A stretch of DNA of 64,000 bases from Mesorhizobium sp. dw_380 (GTDB lineage: Bacteria; Pseudomonadota; Alphaproteobacteria; Rhizobiales; Rhizobiaceae), in the NCBI RefSeq assembly GCF_018588885.1, contig NZ_JAFFIW010000030.1:1-64000 (forward strand), in the 5' to 3' direction. The first letter of the stretch is position 1; each line of letters begins with the position of its first letter. The notes below the pieces were generated by a model. It was not told where the DNA came from and did no database searches. It saw only the letters and a list, made by a program, of their open reading frames with translations. The position numbers were made by a program, and so were the translations under genes. Below are positions 53,178 through 62,587 of the stretch, one piece after another.

Positions 53178-54362
53178 GTGCATCGACGTGTGTTGAAGCG
53201 GCTTGTTGCCGCCGCCGGTGAGAAGAAACGCAGCTTCGTATCTCCATTCATCATTGGCCTCGGCATCTGGATCGGCTTCCCGACCGTCGCCGCCTACCAG
53301 GATATGACAAGCCTGGTGTCCGGCCTCGAGGCGCCGACCGCGCGCTGGAATTCCTATGTCGAGAGATCCGTTGCTGGTTCGGTCCATGCCGCCGAGATGC
53401 CGTTCCTCGATTCCGACATCACCGGTTCGCTCTCGGGTTCCGGCGTGCGCCTTGCCGGCGTCGGCACCGTGTCATTCCGCGGCAAGGGCGGCAAGGTCAG
53501 CGGCTCGCCCGACGAGGATCGCATCGTGCGCGCCGACAAGAAGGGCCGCATCGTCCAGGTGTCTCCTGTTGCACCGCCGAAGAACTTCAACGCCGGTTCG
53601 ATCTTCCAGCGGACCTCCTCCTTGATGCGGCCAAGTATGGACAGCGACCTGAAGATGGCCTTTGCCAAGCCTCAGCTCAAAGGCAAGGAAATTCAGATCG
53701 CCGCGGAATTCCATGCGCGTGAGGACAAGAAGCCGGACCCCGGCGTGCCGGCCATGCTTGCCGCCCTGGTCAACAACGACCATCCGGATGTGCTGGCGAC
53801 GGCCTACGCGCAATCCGCGCCGGACTATGCCAAGGCCTCACCGTTCGAAGCTTTGCTTCAGGACGAGCAACCGAACAGCGGCCGCTTCATTCCGCCGATG
53901 GCCAAGGGCGATCATTGGTGGATCCAGAACCCGCTTCCGGCCAGCGTCTTCTCCAACCCCGAGCAGAAATGCCTGGCCAACGGCATCTATTTCGAGGCGC
54001 GTGGCGAATCCGTGCGCGGCCAGGCCGCCGTCGCCCAGGTCATCCTCAACCGTGTCCGCAATCCCGCCTATCCCAACTCGATCTGCGGGGTCGTCTACCA
54101 GAACGACAGCTGGTTCAACCGCTGCCAGTTCTCTTTCGCCTGCGACGGCAGGAAGAAGCGCATCGAAAATCCTGTCGCCTACAAGACCGCGCAGGACATC
54201 GCCATGGCCGTCACCGCTGGCAAGATCTTCATCCCGGAGGTCGGATCGTCGACCCATTACTACGCCCAATATGTCCATCCGGGCTGGGCGCGCACGATGG
54301 AGAAGATGACCAAGATCGGCCTGCATATCTTCTACCGCACTTATGGCGGCGGCTGGAGCTGA
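53178..54362 (+). CDS. Cell wall hydrolase, SleB family
   Basis: A 394-residue protein with a hydrophobic segment (residues about 20-38, FVSPFIIGLGIWIGFPTVAA), a long low-similarity middle region and a C-terminal SleB-type domain (about 260-390). The catalytic-type Glu is in LANGIYFEARGES, followed by AQVILNRVRNPAYPNSICGVVYQ. The family includes spore-cortex and peptidoglycan-remodelling lytic enzymes. The GTG at 53178 has GGAG six bases before it. Periplasmic anchoring is inferred. Confidence 0.9.
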   Translation: MHRRVLKRLVAAAGEKKRSFVSPFIIGLGIWIGFPTVAAYQDMTSLVSGLEAPTARWNSYVERSVAGSVHAAEMPFLDSDITGSLSGSGVRLAGVGTVSFRGKGGKVSGSPDEDRIVRADKKGRIVQVSPVAPPKNFNAGSIFQRTSSLMRPSMDSDLKMAFAKPQLKGKEIQIAAEFHAREDKKPDPGVPAMLAALVNNDHPDVLATAYAQSAPDYAKASPFEALLQDEQPNSGRFIPPMAKGDHWWIQNPLPASVFSNPEQKCLANGIYFEARGESVRGQAAVAQVILNRVRNPAYPNSICGVVYQNDSWFNRCQFSFACDGRKKRIENPVAYKTAQDIAMAVTAGKIFIPEVGSSTHYYAQYVHPGWARTMEKMTKIGLHIFYRTYGGGWS

Positions 54363-54532
54363 GAGCCCCTCGGCCGCTGGCCTTTTCCATCCACCGCAGG
54401 CTCGATCAGGGAGCCATTGCCCGGGGGATTCGCGCAACGCATGCCTGCCCGCGCGGCGGGCACGATGTCGCACCTCTCTAATAGATTGATTTCATTGCAC
54501 AAAATACATGGCAATGAACTTCCGCCCGTGGC

Positions 54533-54561
54533 TTGACGGGCGCAAACCCTCTAACTATGTT
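54533..54561 (+). promoter_or_regulatory. Promoter of the F0 ATP synthase operon
   Basis: TTGACG (54533-54538) and TATGTT (54556-54561) are separated by 17 bases, a good sigma-70-type promoter about 58 bases upstream of atpI. The 255-base gap before atpI also holds a GC-rich dyad (GCCTGCCCGCGCGGCGGGCA, around 54444-54463) that may end the upstream transcript, although no T-run follows it. Confidence 0.7.
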
Positions 54562-54618
54562 GCCGGCGACTTTAGAAGCGGACGGACGGTGACGGTCTGA
54601 CCGGGCAGGGGGGTTGCG

Positions 54619-55026
54619 ATGGCCAAGAAAAGCAGGCCAGACGGAACCGGAGAAACCGGCCGCGGCGATCAGCATGAAACCGGCATCCGCGACGACGATC
54701 TTGAGCGACGTCGGCGTGAACTTGAAGCATCGCTTGCGACAAGGCTGCCGAACCGGCTCGGGGGGAAAGACGACGCGAAAGCGGGCAGTGCGGCCGGATA
54801 TGGCCAGGCGGTCAAACTCTCCAGCGAATTTATCGCTGGAGTGGTGGTGGGCGCCGGCATCGGCTGGATCATCGACCGTCTGGCGGGGACATCGCCATGG
54901 GGTCTGATCGTTTTTCTGCTGCTTGGTTTTGGCGCTGGCGTGCTCAATGTCATGCGTTCCGCGGGCGTTGTGGCAGAATTCGGACAGGGCGACAAATCGC
55001 GCTCTGACGGGGACGACAGCAAATGA
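54619..55026 (+). CDS. atpI: ATP synthase subunit I
   Basis: A 135-residue AtpI protein. The N-terminal half is charged and soluble; two membrane helices occupy about residues 72-120 (LSSEFIAGVVVGAGIGWIID and SPWGLIVFLLLGFGAGVLNVMRS). AtpI assists c-ring assembly. It is the first gene of the F0 operon, as in other rhizobia. Confidence 0.93.
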   Translation: MAKKSRPDGTGETGRGDQHETGIRDDDLERRRRELEASLATRLPNRLGGKDDAKAGSAAGYGQAVKLSSEFIAGVVVGAGIGWIIDRLAGTSPWGLIVFLLLGFGAGVLNVMRSAGVVAEFGQGDKSRSDGDDSK

Positions 55027-55109
55027 CCGCCCTTCCGGCGGCATTTGGAAATAGCCGCCTCGTGCGGCAATGGTAATTTGGCCGTACGCGGCATTGACGG
55101 GGTTAGAAC

Positions 55110-55868
55110 GTGGCAGCTGACAAGGTCGATCCGATCCACCAGTTCCATATCATCAAGCTGGTTCCGATTAACATCGGCGGCTACGACCTGTCCTTCACCA
55201 ATTCGGCGCTGTTCATGGTCGCGACCGTGGTCGTCGCGGCGGCCTTCCTGTTCTTGACCACATCGAGCCGCAGTCTGATTCCCGGCCGGCTGCAATCGGT
55301 CTCCGAAATGGCCTACGAATTCGTCGGCAACATGTTGCGCGATGCCGCGGGCACGCAGGGCATGAAGTTCTTCCCTTTCGTGTTCTCGCTGTTCATGTTC
55401 GTGCTGGTTGCCAATCTGCTTGGCCTGTTCCCTTATTTCTTCACCGTCACCAGCCACATCATCGTCACCTTCGGCCTGGCCGCCCTGGTGATCGGAACCG
55501 TGGTGGTCTACGGCTTCATGAAGCATGGCCTTGGTTTCCTGAAACTGTTCGTACCGCACGGCGTCCCGGTATTCCTGCTGCCGCTGGTGGTGCTGATCGA
55601 GATCATCTCCTTCGTGTCGCGCCCAGTCAGCCTCTCGGTTCGTCTGTTCGCCAACATGCTGGCAGGCCACATCACGCTGAAGGTGTTTTCCGGCTTCGTC
55701 GTCAGCCTCTCCGCGCTCGGCGCGGTCGGCGTGGCGGGCTCGGTCCTGCCGCTGGCCATGGCCGTGGCGCTGACGGCCCTTGAATTGCTGGTCGCCTTCC
55801 TGCAGGCCTACGTCTTCGCGGTGCTGACCTGCATGTACCTCAACGACGCCCTGCATCCCGGGCACTGA
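55110..55868 (+). CDS. atpB: ATP synthase F0 subunit a
   Basis: A 252-residue inner-membrane subunit a of the proton channel. The essential Arg lies in [12 protein letters not shown] (about residue 180). Five to six membrane helices are evident. The start is GTG at 55110. It follows atpI by 83 bases and precedes atpE by 83. Confidence 0.97.
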   Translation: MAADKVDPIHQFHIIKLVPINIGGYDLSFTNSALFMVATVVVAAAFLFLTTSSRSLIPGRLQSVSEMAYEFVGNMLRDAAGTQGMKFFPFVFSLFMFVLVANLLGLFPYFFTVTSHIIVTFGLAALVIGTVVVYGFMKHGLGFLKLFVPHGVPVFLLPLVVLIEIISFVSRPVSLSVRLFANMLAGHITLKVFSGFVVSLSALGAVGVAGSVLPLAMAVALTALELLVAFLQAYVFAVLTCMYLNDALHPGH

Positions 55869-55951
55869 TCAAAAATTTCCGGCCCAAGGTTTCCAACATT
55901 GGCGCCGGATGGAAATCGCAACGGAATTTCAGATCCAAAGGAGTTGAACAA

Positions 55952-56176
55952 ATGGACGCAGAAGCAGCAAAGTACATCGGCGCCGGTATCGCTTGCCTGG
56001 GCATGGGTGGCGCGGGCATTGGCCTGGGCAACATCTTCGGCAGCTACCTCTCGGGCGCGCTGCGCAACCCGTCGGCTGCTGATGGCCAGTTCGGCCGCCT
56101 GATCTTCGGGTTCGCCGTGACCGAAGCTCTGGGCATCTTCTCGCTTCTGATCGCGCTGCTGGCCCTGTTCGGCTGA
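55952..56176 (+). CDS. atpE: ATP synthase F0 subunit c
   Basis: A 74-residue proteolipid of two membrane helices joined by the polar loop ([13 protein letters not shown]). The proton-carrying Glu is in [10 protein letters not shown] (about residue 57). A strong AAAGGAG precedes the ATG. Forms the rotor ring. Confidence 0.98.
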   Translation: MDAEAAKYIGAGIACLGMGGAGIGLGNIFGSYLSGALRNPSAADGQFGRLIFGFAVTEALGIFSLLIALLALFG

Positions 56177-56248
56177 GCCTCGGCTAGCCATGACAAGATT
56201 GGACAGGCCGGCCGCGCCAACGGCGGGCCTGATATCAGGGGATAGTCC

Positions 56249-56848
56249 ATGTTCGTGACGTCTGCCTTCGCGCAAGAGTCCGCGCCATCGGCCGATACCA
56301 GCCATGCCACGACCGGAGGCGACACGCACTCCGGCACCGGCGTGCCAGCCGAAGCGCACGGCGCATTTCCGCCGTTCGATCCTGCGACCTTCCCGTCGCA
56401 GCTTCTGTGGCTGGCGATCACTTTTGGGCTGTTCTATCTTTTCCTGAAGCGGGTCGTGGTGCCGCGTGTCGGCGGCATCATCGATGTCCGCAATGATCGC
56501 ATCAGCCAGGATCTCGATCAGGCATCCAAGCTGAAGGGCGAAGCCGACGCCGCCGTTGCCGCTTACGAGCAGGAACTGGCGGAGGCCAAGAAGAACGCCA
56601 ACTCGATCGGCCAGCAGGCCGCCGATGCGGCCAAGGCGGAAGCCGAGACCGCACGCAAGAAGATCGAGGCCGCGCTCGACGAGAAACTCGGCGAGGCCGA
56701 GGCGCGCATTTCTTCCATCAAGGCCAATGCCATGAAGGAAGTCGGCAGCATTGCCGAGGATACCGCTTCGGCGATTGTCGAGGCACTGGTCGGCGGCAAG
56801 GCCAGCAAGGCCGAGATTGCGGCCGCGGTCAAATCCGTGGCCCGGTGA
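56249..56848 (+). CDS. ATP synthase F0 subunit b'
   Basis: A 199-residue b' subunit, the second of the two b-type stator subunits found in Alphaproteobacteria and phototrophs. A 60-residue Ala/Ser/Thr/Gly-rich N-terminal stretch precedes the membrane helix (about 48-70, FPSQLLWLAITFGLFYLFLKRVV), followed by a long Ala/Glu/Lys coiled coil. The gene overlaps nothing and precedes atpF by ten bases. Confidence 0.95.
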   Translation: MFVTSAFAQESAPSADTSHATTGGDTHSGTGVPAEAHGAFPPFDPATFPSQLLWLAITFGLFYLFLKRVVVPRVGGIIDVRNDRISQDLDQASKLKGEADAAVAAYEQELAEAKKNANSIGQQAADAAKAEAETARKKIEAALDEKLGEAEARISSIKANAMKEVGSIAEDTASAIVEALVGGKASKAEIAAAVKSVAR

Positions 56849-56858
56849 GGAGCGCATC

Positions 56859-57350
56859 ATGGACGCTACATCTCTCGCAACGCTTTGGGCCACGATTGCC
56901 CTGATCATCTTCCTGGGCGTCGCCATCTACATCAAGGTGCCTCGTCTGATCGCCAAGGCGCTCGATGCTCGCGCCGCCAGGATCAGCAGTGAGCTCGACG
57001 AGGCACGCAAGCTGCGTGACGAGGCCCAGCAACTGCTCGGCCAGTATCAGAAGAAGCGCAAGGAAGCCGAGCAGGAGGCCGCCGCCATTGTCGCGGCCGC
57101 CAAGCGCGAGGCCGAACTGCTCGCCGCCGACGCACACAAGAAGACCGAGGACTATGTTATCAGGCGCACCGCGCTTGCCGAACAGAAGATTGGCCAGGCC
57201 GAACGCGAGGCGGTTGCCGAAGTTCGTGCCAGCGCCGTCGATATCGCCGTCGAGGCCGCCCGCGCGCTGCTGGCCGCCAAGGTTGACGTCAAGGCCGGAG
57301 CCGACCTGTTCAAGGCTTCGCTCGCGGACGTGAAGTCGAAAATGAACTAG
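56859..57350 (+). CDS. atpF: ATP synthase F0 subunit b
   Basis: A 163-residue b subunit. The membrane helix is at residues about 6-27 (LATLWATIALIIFLGVAIYIKV), followed by the long coiled-coil stalk contacting F1. GGTGAGGAG lies just upstream of the ATG at 56859. Last gene of the operon; the F1 genes are encoded elsewhere, as usual in this group. Confidence 0.96.
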   Translation: MDATSLATLWATIALIIFLGVAIYIKVPRLIAKALDARAARISSELDEARKLRDEAQQLLGQYQKKRKEAEQEAAAIVAAAKREAELLAADAHKKTEDYVIRRTALAEQKIGQAEREAVAEVRASAVDIAVEAARALLAAKVDVKAGADLFKASLADVKSKMN

Positions 57351-57374
57351 ACTTTAGCAGACGCAGTACAATCA

Positions 57375-57405
57375 AAGCCGCTTGGGAAACCTGGCGGCTT
57401 TTTTG
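57375..57405 (+). terminator. Rho-independent terminator of F0 ATP synthase operon
   Basis: Stem AAGCCGC (57375-57381) and GCGGCTT (57394-57400) with a 12-base loop, followed by TTTT and TGTTGTG, 25 bases after the atpF stop. Good position and form for the end of the operon. Confidence 0.85.
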
Positions 57406-57425
57406 TTGTGTGCTGACGCCGACGC

Positions 57426-57625
57426 TGCCGATCTCCCCCCTCGTGGGGGAGATGCCCGGCAGGGCAGAGGGGGGCGCTGTCCCGCCGACCTATCAACCAG
57501 GGTCCATCCAAATGCCGGCCGCCGTTTGAGGCGCCACAACGTCAAGAGGAAAATCAAGCGCCCGCGATCCTTCGCGCCCCCTCTGTCCTGCCGGACATCT
57601 CCCCCACAAAAGGGGGGAGATCGGC
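57426..57625. repeat. Paired palindromic intergenic repeat, locus 3
   Basis: Two inverted copies of the element at 1-177 and 41554-41736: about 57426-57488 (hairpin CTCCCCCCTCGTGGGGGAG, then GATGCCCGGCAGGGCAGAGG) and the inverse at about 57572-57625 (CCTCTGTCCTGCCGGACATC, then hairpin CTCCCCCACAAAAGGGGGGAG). Part of a 319-base gap between atpF and rnhB; no gene is seen in it. Confidence 0.8.
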
Positions 57626-57669
57626 CGACATAGCTGCTTTCGCCCATCGCCGAGAGGTAATGCCGTCAC

Positions 57670-58365
57670 TCAATCCAAACCCTCGAAACTCTCTTCCTCA
57701 ACCACCTCAACCCCGCCCAGCCTAAACGGCGAAAAAGACACGCGGTGCAGCCGCGCGACCGGGCCATGCGCCTCGATCGCGGTGCGATGGCGGGCCGTGG
57801 CATAACCCATATGGAATTCGAAGCCGTAGCGGTCGTGCTGGCTGCCGCAGCCGCACATCATGCGGTCGCGCATCACCTTGGCGACGATGGAAGCGGCGGC
57901 GATCGACTGCGATCGCTGGTCGCCTTTGATCAGCGCGCGCCCTTCGCACGGTAGCCCTGGCGGCACATCGCGTCCATCAGCCAGAGCAAGCTTCGGCCGG
58001 ACCGACAGCCCGACCAGCGCGCGCCGCATCGCTTCCAGGCTCGCCTTGAGAATGTTGCTGCCATCTATGCCCTCGGCGCTGATCGAGGCCATGGAGACCG
58101 CCTGCGCGGAGCCAAGGATCCGCAGGAACAGAGCTTCGCGCTGCAAATGGCTGAGCCGTTTGGAATCGTCGAGGCCGTCCGGGATATTGGCCGGGTCGAG
58201 CACCACCGCCGCCGCGACGACAGGCCCGGCCAGCGGGCCGCGTCCGGCCTCGTCCATCCCGGCCACCGGCCACAGGCCGTCGGCCATCGCCTTCGTCTCG
58301 AAGGAGAAATCGGGTTTCTCGACGATTTCGAAGAGAAGCGGAGAATCGGAACGCGCGCGAGCCAT
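57670..58365 (-). CDS. rnhB: Ribonuclease HII
   Basis: A 231-residue ribonuclease HII, which removes ribonucleotides from DNA and RNA primers. The family motif [19 protein letters not shown] lies near residue 37, DSKRLS follows, and further catalytic Asp residues lie in LALADGRD and ATARHRT regions. The start at 58365 gives normal family length; a longer open frame upstream adds a non-conserved extension. It lies 154 bases after the radical SAM gene on the same strand. Confidence 0.95.
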   Translation of the reverse strand: MARARSDSPLLFEIVEKPDFSFETKAMADGLWPVAGMDEAGRGPLAGPVVAAAVVLDPANIPDGLDDSKRLSHLQREALFLRILGSAQAVSMASISAEGIDGSNILKASLEAMRRALVGLSVRPKLALADGRDVPPGLPCEGRALIKGDQRSQSIAAASIVAKVMRDRMMCGCGSQHDRYGFEFHMGYATARHRTAIEAHGPVARLHRVSFSPFRLGGVEVVEEESFEGLD

Positions 58366-58519
58366 GTTGCGGCGAGGTTCGCATCGGCTCCGATTCTCCG
58401 CAAGTCCCTCCGGGTCGGGTGGGGCGCCGGACCGGGAGGGCACCGTCTGCAGGCCGGGGCAGGCCGGACGGGATTTCTGCCATGGCGGCCTTGAAACAGC
58501 CGCGACGATTCTGGTTTTT

Positions 58520-59674
58520 TCAGAGCAGCATCAGCTGCTCCTGGTCCTTTCCGGCTGCGACGAAATGGTCGGTCCGCAGCGTGCGCCGCTCAGCGTTGAG
58601 GCCAAGCCGCTTGGCGGTGATCTCGAAGCGGCGGCCGATCTGCCAGGCGTAGGGTCCGGCGCCCTTCATGCGCTTGCCCCATTCCGAATCGTAGTCCTTG
58701 CCGTCGCGCATCGAGCGGATCAGCGACATGACGTGGCGATAGCGGTCAGGATAATGGCGCAGCAGCCAGTCCTTGAAGATCGGGCTGACTTCCAGCGGCA
58801 GGCGCAGCACGACATAACCCGCCTCGCGGGCACCGGCGGCACGTGCCGAATCGAGGATCCGCTCCATCTCCTGATCGGTGAGGCCCGGAATGATCGGCGC
58901 CACCATGACCGAAGTCGGAATGCCGGCATCCGAAAGCTGTCGGATCGCCTCCAGCCGCTTGGTCGGCGTCGACGCGCGTGGCTCCATCGTGCGCGCCAGC
59001 ATGCGGTCGAGCGTCGTCACCGACAGTGCCACCTTGGCCAGTCCGCGTTCGGCCATGCGCGACAGGATGTCGACGTCGCGCGTCACCAGGGCGGATTTGG
59101 TGACGATACCGACCGGATGGCCACGCGCTTCCAGCACTTCGAGGATCTCGCGCATGATCCGGTATTGCTTCTCGATCGGCTGGTAGGGATCGGTGTTGGT
59201 GCCGATGGCGATGGTGCGCGGCTGGTAGCCGTCCTTCGACAGCTCCTTGTCGAGCAGCCGCGCCGCGTCGGGCTTCGCGAACAGCTTGGATTCGAAATCC
59301 AGGCCCGGCGACAGGCCCATGAACGAGTGCGTCGGCCGCGCGAAACAATAGACGCAGCCATGCTCGCAGCCGCGATAGGGGTTGATCGAGCGGTCGAAGG
59401 AAATGTCGGGCGATTCATTGCGGGTGATGATGGTGCGCGGCTTTTCCACCTGCACCTCGGTCTTGAATGGCGGCAATTCCTCCAGCGAACTCCAGCCATC
59501 GTCGAAGACATGCCGGCTGACGGGTTCGAACCGGCCGGACGGATTGATGCCTGCCGACCGGCCGCGGTTGCGGTCGGGACGGACACGCATGCCGCTCTGC
59601 TCGATCATCGCATTGGCCATCTCGGCTCGTCCCGCCCCGAAGGCGGCAATGTCGGCGCGCATGATCGGCTCCAT
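58520..59674 (-). CDS. PA0069-family radical SAM protein (SplB-like)
   Basis: A 384-residue radical SAM enzyme. The [4Fe-4S] binding motif [17 protein letters not shown] is near residue 100, with a DNA photoproduct lyase-like (SplB) domain after it. PA0069-family proteins are of unknown reaction, often next to rnhB in Alphaproteobacteria as here. Start at 59674 (MEPIM) has GGGAG nine bases before; an alternative ATG 12 bases later has GGAG. Confidence 0.93.
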   Translation of the reverse strand: MEPIMRADIAAFGAGRAEMANAMIEQSGMRVRPDRNRGRSAGINPSGRFEPVSRHVFDDGWSSLEELPPFKTEVQVEKPRTIITRNESPDISFDRSINPYRGCEHGCVYCFARPTHSFMGLSPGLDFESKLFAKPDAARLLDKELSKDGYQPRTIAIGTNTDPYQPIEKQYRIMREILEVLEARGHPVGIVTKSALVTRDVDILSRMAERGLAKVALSVTTLDRMLARTMEPRASTPTKRLEAIRQLSDAGIPTSVMVAPIIPGLTDQEMERILDSARAAGAREAGYVVLRLPLEVSPIFKDWLLRHYPDRYRHVMSLIRSMRDGKDYDSEWGKRMKGAGPYAWQIGRRFEITAKRLGLNAERRTLRTDHFVAAGKDQEQLMLL

Positions 59675-59824
59675 CTTTGCTCGCTCCCAGGGGCTGTCCG
59701 TGTTGTGTCGAATCGATCTGTTCATGAAATTATTCCTATTTTGCCGATGAGAACAAAGCAAGAACTTTTTATGCTGCGCTGCAAAAACTGGCGCTGTCCG
59801 CGGCTTTCCGCTATTCGGCTGAAT

Positions 59825-60352
59825 ATGCTCAGTGTTCTCATCGAAACGCGCAACGACGAGGAGGCTCTCGCCCGCACTCTGGCCTCGCTGATTGGCGGCG
59901 CGGTGGAAGGCGTGGTGCGCGAGGTCGTCGTCTGCGACACCGGTTCCACCGACCAGACGCATTATGTCGCCGAGCATGCCGGCTGCCATTATGTGGCGAG
60001 CGGCGGCATCGCCGCCGGAATCCGGCAGGCCAAGGGTGACTGGCTGTTGCTGCTGGAGCCGGGCGCGCGACTGGTGGAGGGCTGGATCGAAGCGGTCGTC
60101 GCCCACACGGCGAGGCAAACCATGGCGGCGCGATTCTCGCGCGCGCGCGGCAGCCGCACGCCGTTCCTGGCACGGGTTTTTTCGGGGAATCGAGCGCTCG
60201 CCGACGGGCTGGTGATCAGCAAGCGTCAGGCCGCTTCCTTGTCGAAGAACGCCGGCAGCGCCGAGGCACTGGCGCGCGGCCTCGCGACAAAGAAGCTCGA
60301 CGCCGAGATCTGGATTGCTCCGGCAAAACAAGAGCACCGCGCCCGCACCTAA
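59825..60352 (+). CDS. Small glycosyltransferase family 2-like protein
   Basis: A 175-residue protein starting MLSVLIETRNDEEALARTL with the nucleotide-sugar-binding pattern VVVCDTGSTDQTHYVAEHAGC and GDWLLLLEPGARL, typical of GT2 folds. It is much shorter than ordinary GT2 enzymes (usually 250 or more), lacking most of the acceptor half, so its activity is uncertain. No good ribosome site; it is divergent from the radical SAM gene. It is sometimes found near rnhB in Rhizobiales by recollection. Confidence 0.7.
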   Translation: MLSVLIETRNDEEALARTLASLIGGAVEGVVREVVVCDTGSTDQTHYVAEHAGCHYVASGGIAAGIRQAKGDWLLLLEPGARLVEGWIEAVVAHTARQTMAARFSRARGSRTPFLARVFSGNRALADGLVISKRQAASLSKNAGSAEALARGLATKKLDAEIWIAPAKQEHRART

Positions 60353-60491
60353 TTTTTTGCATCTGCTCTCTCCGTTGTGCATTGCACAAAATGTAAGGCC
60401 GGGCTAATTTTCCGCTCAGGCAGGTGAATTGGGTTTGGGTCGAGCCGAGCGGTGGGCGCCGATCGGGGTTACGCTCACAGACGAGGATCCA

Positions 60492-61466
60492 ATGAACCTT
60501 TCGGCCCCTGATAAATCCGGCACTGCCAGTCTCGAGGCCATTGCGCGCAACGGCAGCCTGCTGCGCCGCATCGCAGCGCGCATTCCCACCTATTTGACGG
60601 ACCTGCGCGAAAACCCGGCCTGGCTGCCGATGTTCGTGCTGGCGCGAACCATGGCTGGGCGGCGAATGCACTGGCTTGGCGCAAAACGCGCCCCTCCGGC
60701 CGACAGTGCAGGGGATACGATGTTCGCTGGTGTCGAGCGGTCGGCGGTGGTCGATGCGTTGCGCACCGATGGCCTGTTTTCGGGCCTCGTCCTGCCGCCC
60801 GCGATCCATGAAGAGATCGCGAGTTTCGCCTGCCGCACGTCTTGCTTCGGCAATTTCGACCGCCGTCTCGAATTCATGCCAGGTGAGCATGCCGAAGCCG
60901 AGAAACGATTGGGCCGCTCATTGCTTAGCGGGCATTACTTCGAACGCATCCTCGGCTGCCCGGCGGCACTCGCCATCCAGCGCGATCCCTTGCTTCTCGA
61001 CATCGCAGCGCACTATCTCGGCGGCCAGGCGAAACTGATCACGACGCGCGTCTGGTGGAGCTTTCCGACCGGCGAGGCTTCGGATGCCGACAAGAACCTG
61101 GCGTCGCTCGGCAAATATCATTTCGACCTCGACGACTGGCGAATGCTGAAATTCTTCTTCTACCTGACGCCGGTCGATGCCGGGACCGGTCCGCACGTCT
61201 ATGTCAGGGGCAGCCACAACAGGCGCGCCATCAAGCACCAGCTGACGCTTCTCGTCGGCCATTCCGCCGAAGAGGTGTTGAATGTCTATGGCGAGCAGAG
61301 CCCGGTGACCCTGACCGGAGAGGCTGGCCTCGGCTTCGTCGAGGACCCCTTCGGCTTCCATATGGGCACTGTGCCGGCGCGCACGCCACGGCTGATGATG
61401 GAGGTCGGCTTCGGTGTTTCGCGCCCCTCGCGCCGGCGCTTTCATGGCGAACCGGTCATCCGCTGA
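60492..61466 (+). CDS. Phytanoyl-CoA dioxygenase-like (PhyH) protein
   Basis: A 324-residue protein with a C-terminal PhyH-type jelly-roll. The probable iron site is YHFDLDDWRMLKFFF (His-x-Asp near residue 210) and GFHMGTVP (distal His near 295), and the C-terminal Arg of RTPRLMMEVGF could bind 2-oxoglutarate. The N-terminal 100 residues are not recognised. Start at 60492 follows GAGGA. Overlaps the end of the GFA gene by 11 bases (convergent). Substrate unknown. Confidence 0.72.
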   Translation: MNLSAPDKSGTASLEAIARNGSLLRRIAARIPTYLTDLRENPAWLPMFVLARTMAGRRMHWLGAKRAPPADSAGDTMFAGVERSAVVDALRTDGLFSGLVLPPAIHEEIASFACRTSCFGNFDRRLEFMPGEHAEAEKRLGRSLLSGHYFERILGCPAALAIQRDPLLLDIAAHYLGGQAKLITTRVWWSFPTGEASDADKNLASLGKYHFDLDDWRMLKFFFYLTPVDAGTGPHVYVRGSHNRRAIKHQLTLLVGHSAEEVLNVYGEQSPVTLTGEAGLGFVEDPFGFHMGTVPARTPRLMMEVGFGVSRPSRRRFHGEPVIR

Positions 61467-61890
61467 AACCGGACCGGATCTCTACCGGCATCCAGCGCGC
61501 CTGTCGCCGGGCGATGCGGCCTTGCCTGCTCTCGGCATCATAGTCCATGGCGACCGGCTCGCGGCTGAACCGCAGCCGGTCGTCCAGGGCATTGACGATG
61601 ACGATCGCCCTCGGATCGCTGTCATCGGTGGTGACGGCCGCGACATAGACGCCGCAGTCCCGGCAGATCAGATAGTCGGCGGTGCGCAATCCGAACCGGT
61701 ATCTGTGCAATCGGGCTTCGTCCTCGACCGAGACGATCAATCGTCCGAGCGGATCGGCGACCGCGCGCGAGCCATGTTTGACGCAAAACGAACACTGGCA
61801 GGCCCGGACTTCGATTTGCGAGGGGGCGAGCTCGGTTGAAAATCGAAGGCGTATGTTGCCGCAATGGCATCCGCCGGTGTGCTCGCTCAT
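61456..61890 (-). CDS. GFA/CENP-V family zinc protein
   Basis: A 144-residue protein of the glutathione-dependent formaldehyde-activating family fold. Zinc-binding Cys occur in GCHCGN, RACQCSFC and CRDCG. Most members of this family other than Gfa itself have unknown roles, so formaldehyde chemistry is not implied. The ATG at 61890 has GGAG (AAGGAGATGCG) before it. Convergent with the PhyH-like gene. Confidence 0.88.
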   Translation of the reverse strand: MSEHTGGCHCGNIRLRFSTELAPSQIEVRACQCSFCVKHGSRAVADPLGRLIVSVEDEARLHRYRFGLRTADYLICRDCGVYVAAVTTDDSDPRAIVIVNALDDRLRFSREPVAMDYDAESRQGRIARRQARWMPVEIRSGFSG

Positions 61891-62032
61891 CGCATCTCCT
61901 TGTCGTGATCGGCCGCGGCCGTTTCACGAGAAGGTACTTTCTCCGGCATCCGGTCAGGAATGGTTTTTCGAAGGGCGCCGGGGCGGTTCCGCCTGGCAAA
62001 CGCGGCGTGAAAACTGTTCTTTTCCTCGGCTC

Positions 62033-62587
62033 TTACGGAGCCGACTTCCCGCGCCGCAGATGCTCGTCCAGGCGCGGCATGATCTCGACGAAGTTGCAGG
62101 GCATGTGGCGGTAATCGAGCTGCGCCTTGAGGATGCCGTCCCAGGCGTCCTTGCAGGCACCGGGCGAGCCCGGCAGCACGAAGACGAAGGTGGCGTTGAC
62201 GACGCCGCCGGTTGCCCGGCTCTGGATCGTCGATGTGCCGATCTTGTCGTAGGAGATGCGGTGAAACACTTCCGAAAAGCCGTCCATGCGCTTTTCGAAG
62301 ATCGGCTCCAGCGCTTCCGGTGTCACGTCACGGCCGGTGAAGCCGGTGCCGCCGGTGGTGATGACGACGTCGATACTTTTGTCCCTCGACCAGGCCAGGA
62401 CCGTGTCGCGAATTTTGTCGCGGTCGTCGGTGACGATATCGCGGGCCGCCAGTATGTGGCCGGCCTCGGTGATGCGGTCGGCCAGCGTCTGGCCGGATTT
62501 GTCGTCGGCGAGGCTGCGCGTGTCGGAAACGGTCAGCACCGCGATGCCCACGGGAATGAACGAACGGCTCTCGTCAATTCTGGCCAT
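62033..62587 (-). CDS. moaB: Molybdenum cofactor biosynthesis protein MoaB-type
   Basis: A 184-residue MogA/MoaB-family protein that adenylylates molybdopterin. The motif TTGGTGFTGRDVTPEAL is at about residue 88 and LPGSPGACKDAWDG at about 145. The start at 62587 has GGAGGGAGCTG upstream and overlaps the end of ispE by 14 bases. Assignment to MoaB rather than MogA is by length and sequence style. Confidence 0.92.
   Translation of the reverse strand: MARIDESRSFIPVGIAVLTVSDTRSLADDKSGQTLADRITEAGHILAARDIVTDDRDKIRDTVLAWSRDKSIDVVITTGGTGFTGRDVTPEALEPIFEKRMDGFSEVFHRISYDKIGTSTIQSRATGGVVNATFVFVLPGSPGACKDAWDGILKAQLDYRHMPCNFVEIMPRLDEHLRRGKSAP

Noticed and set aside
57860-60352. An 830-residue open frame on the plus strand
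   Set aside because: Its first 80 percent is antisense to rnhB and the radical SAM gene with no domain; only the last 175 residues are a credible gene (59825-60352).
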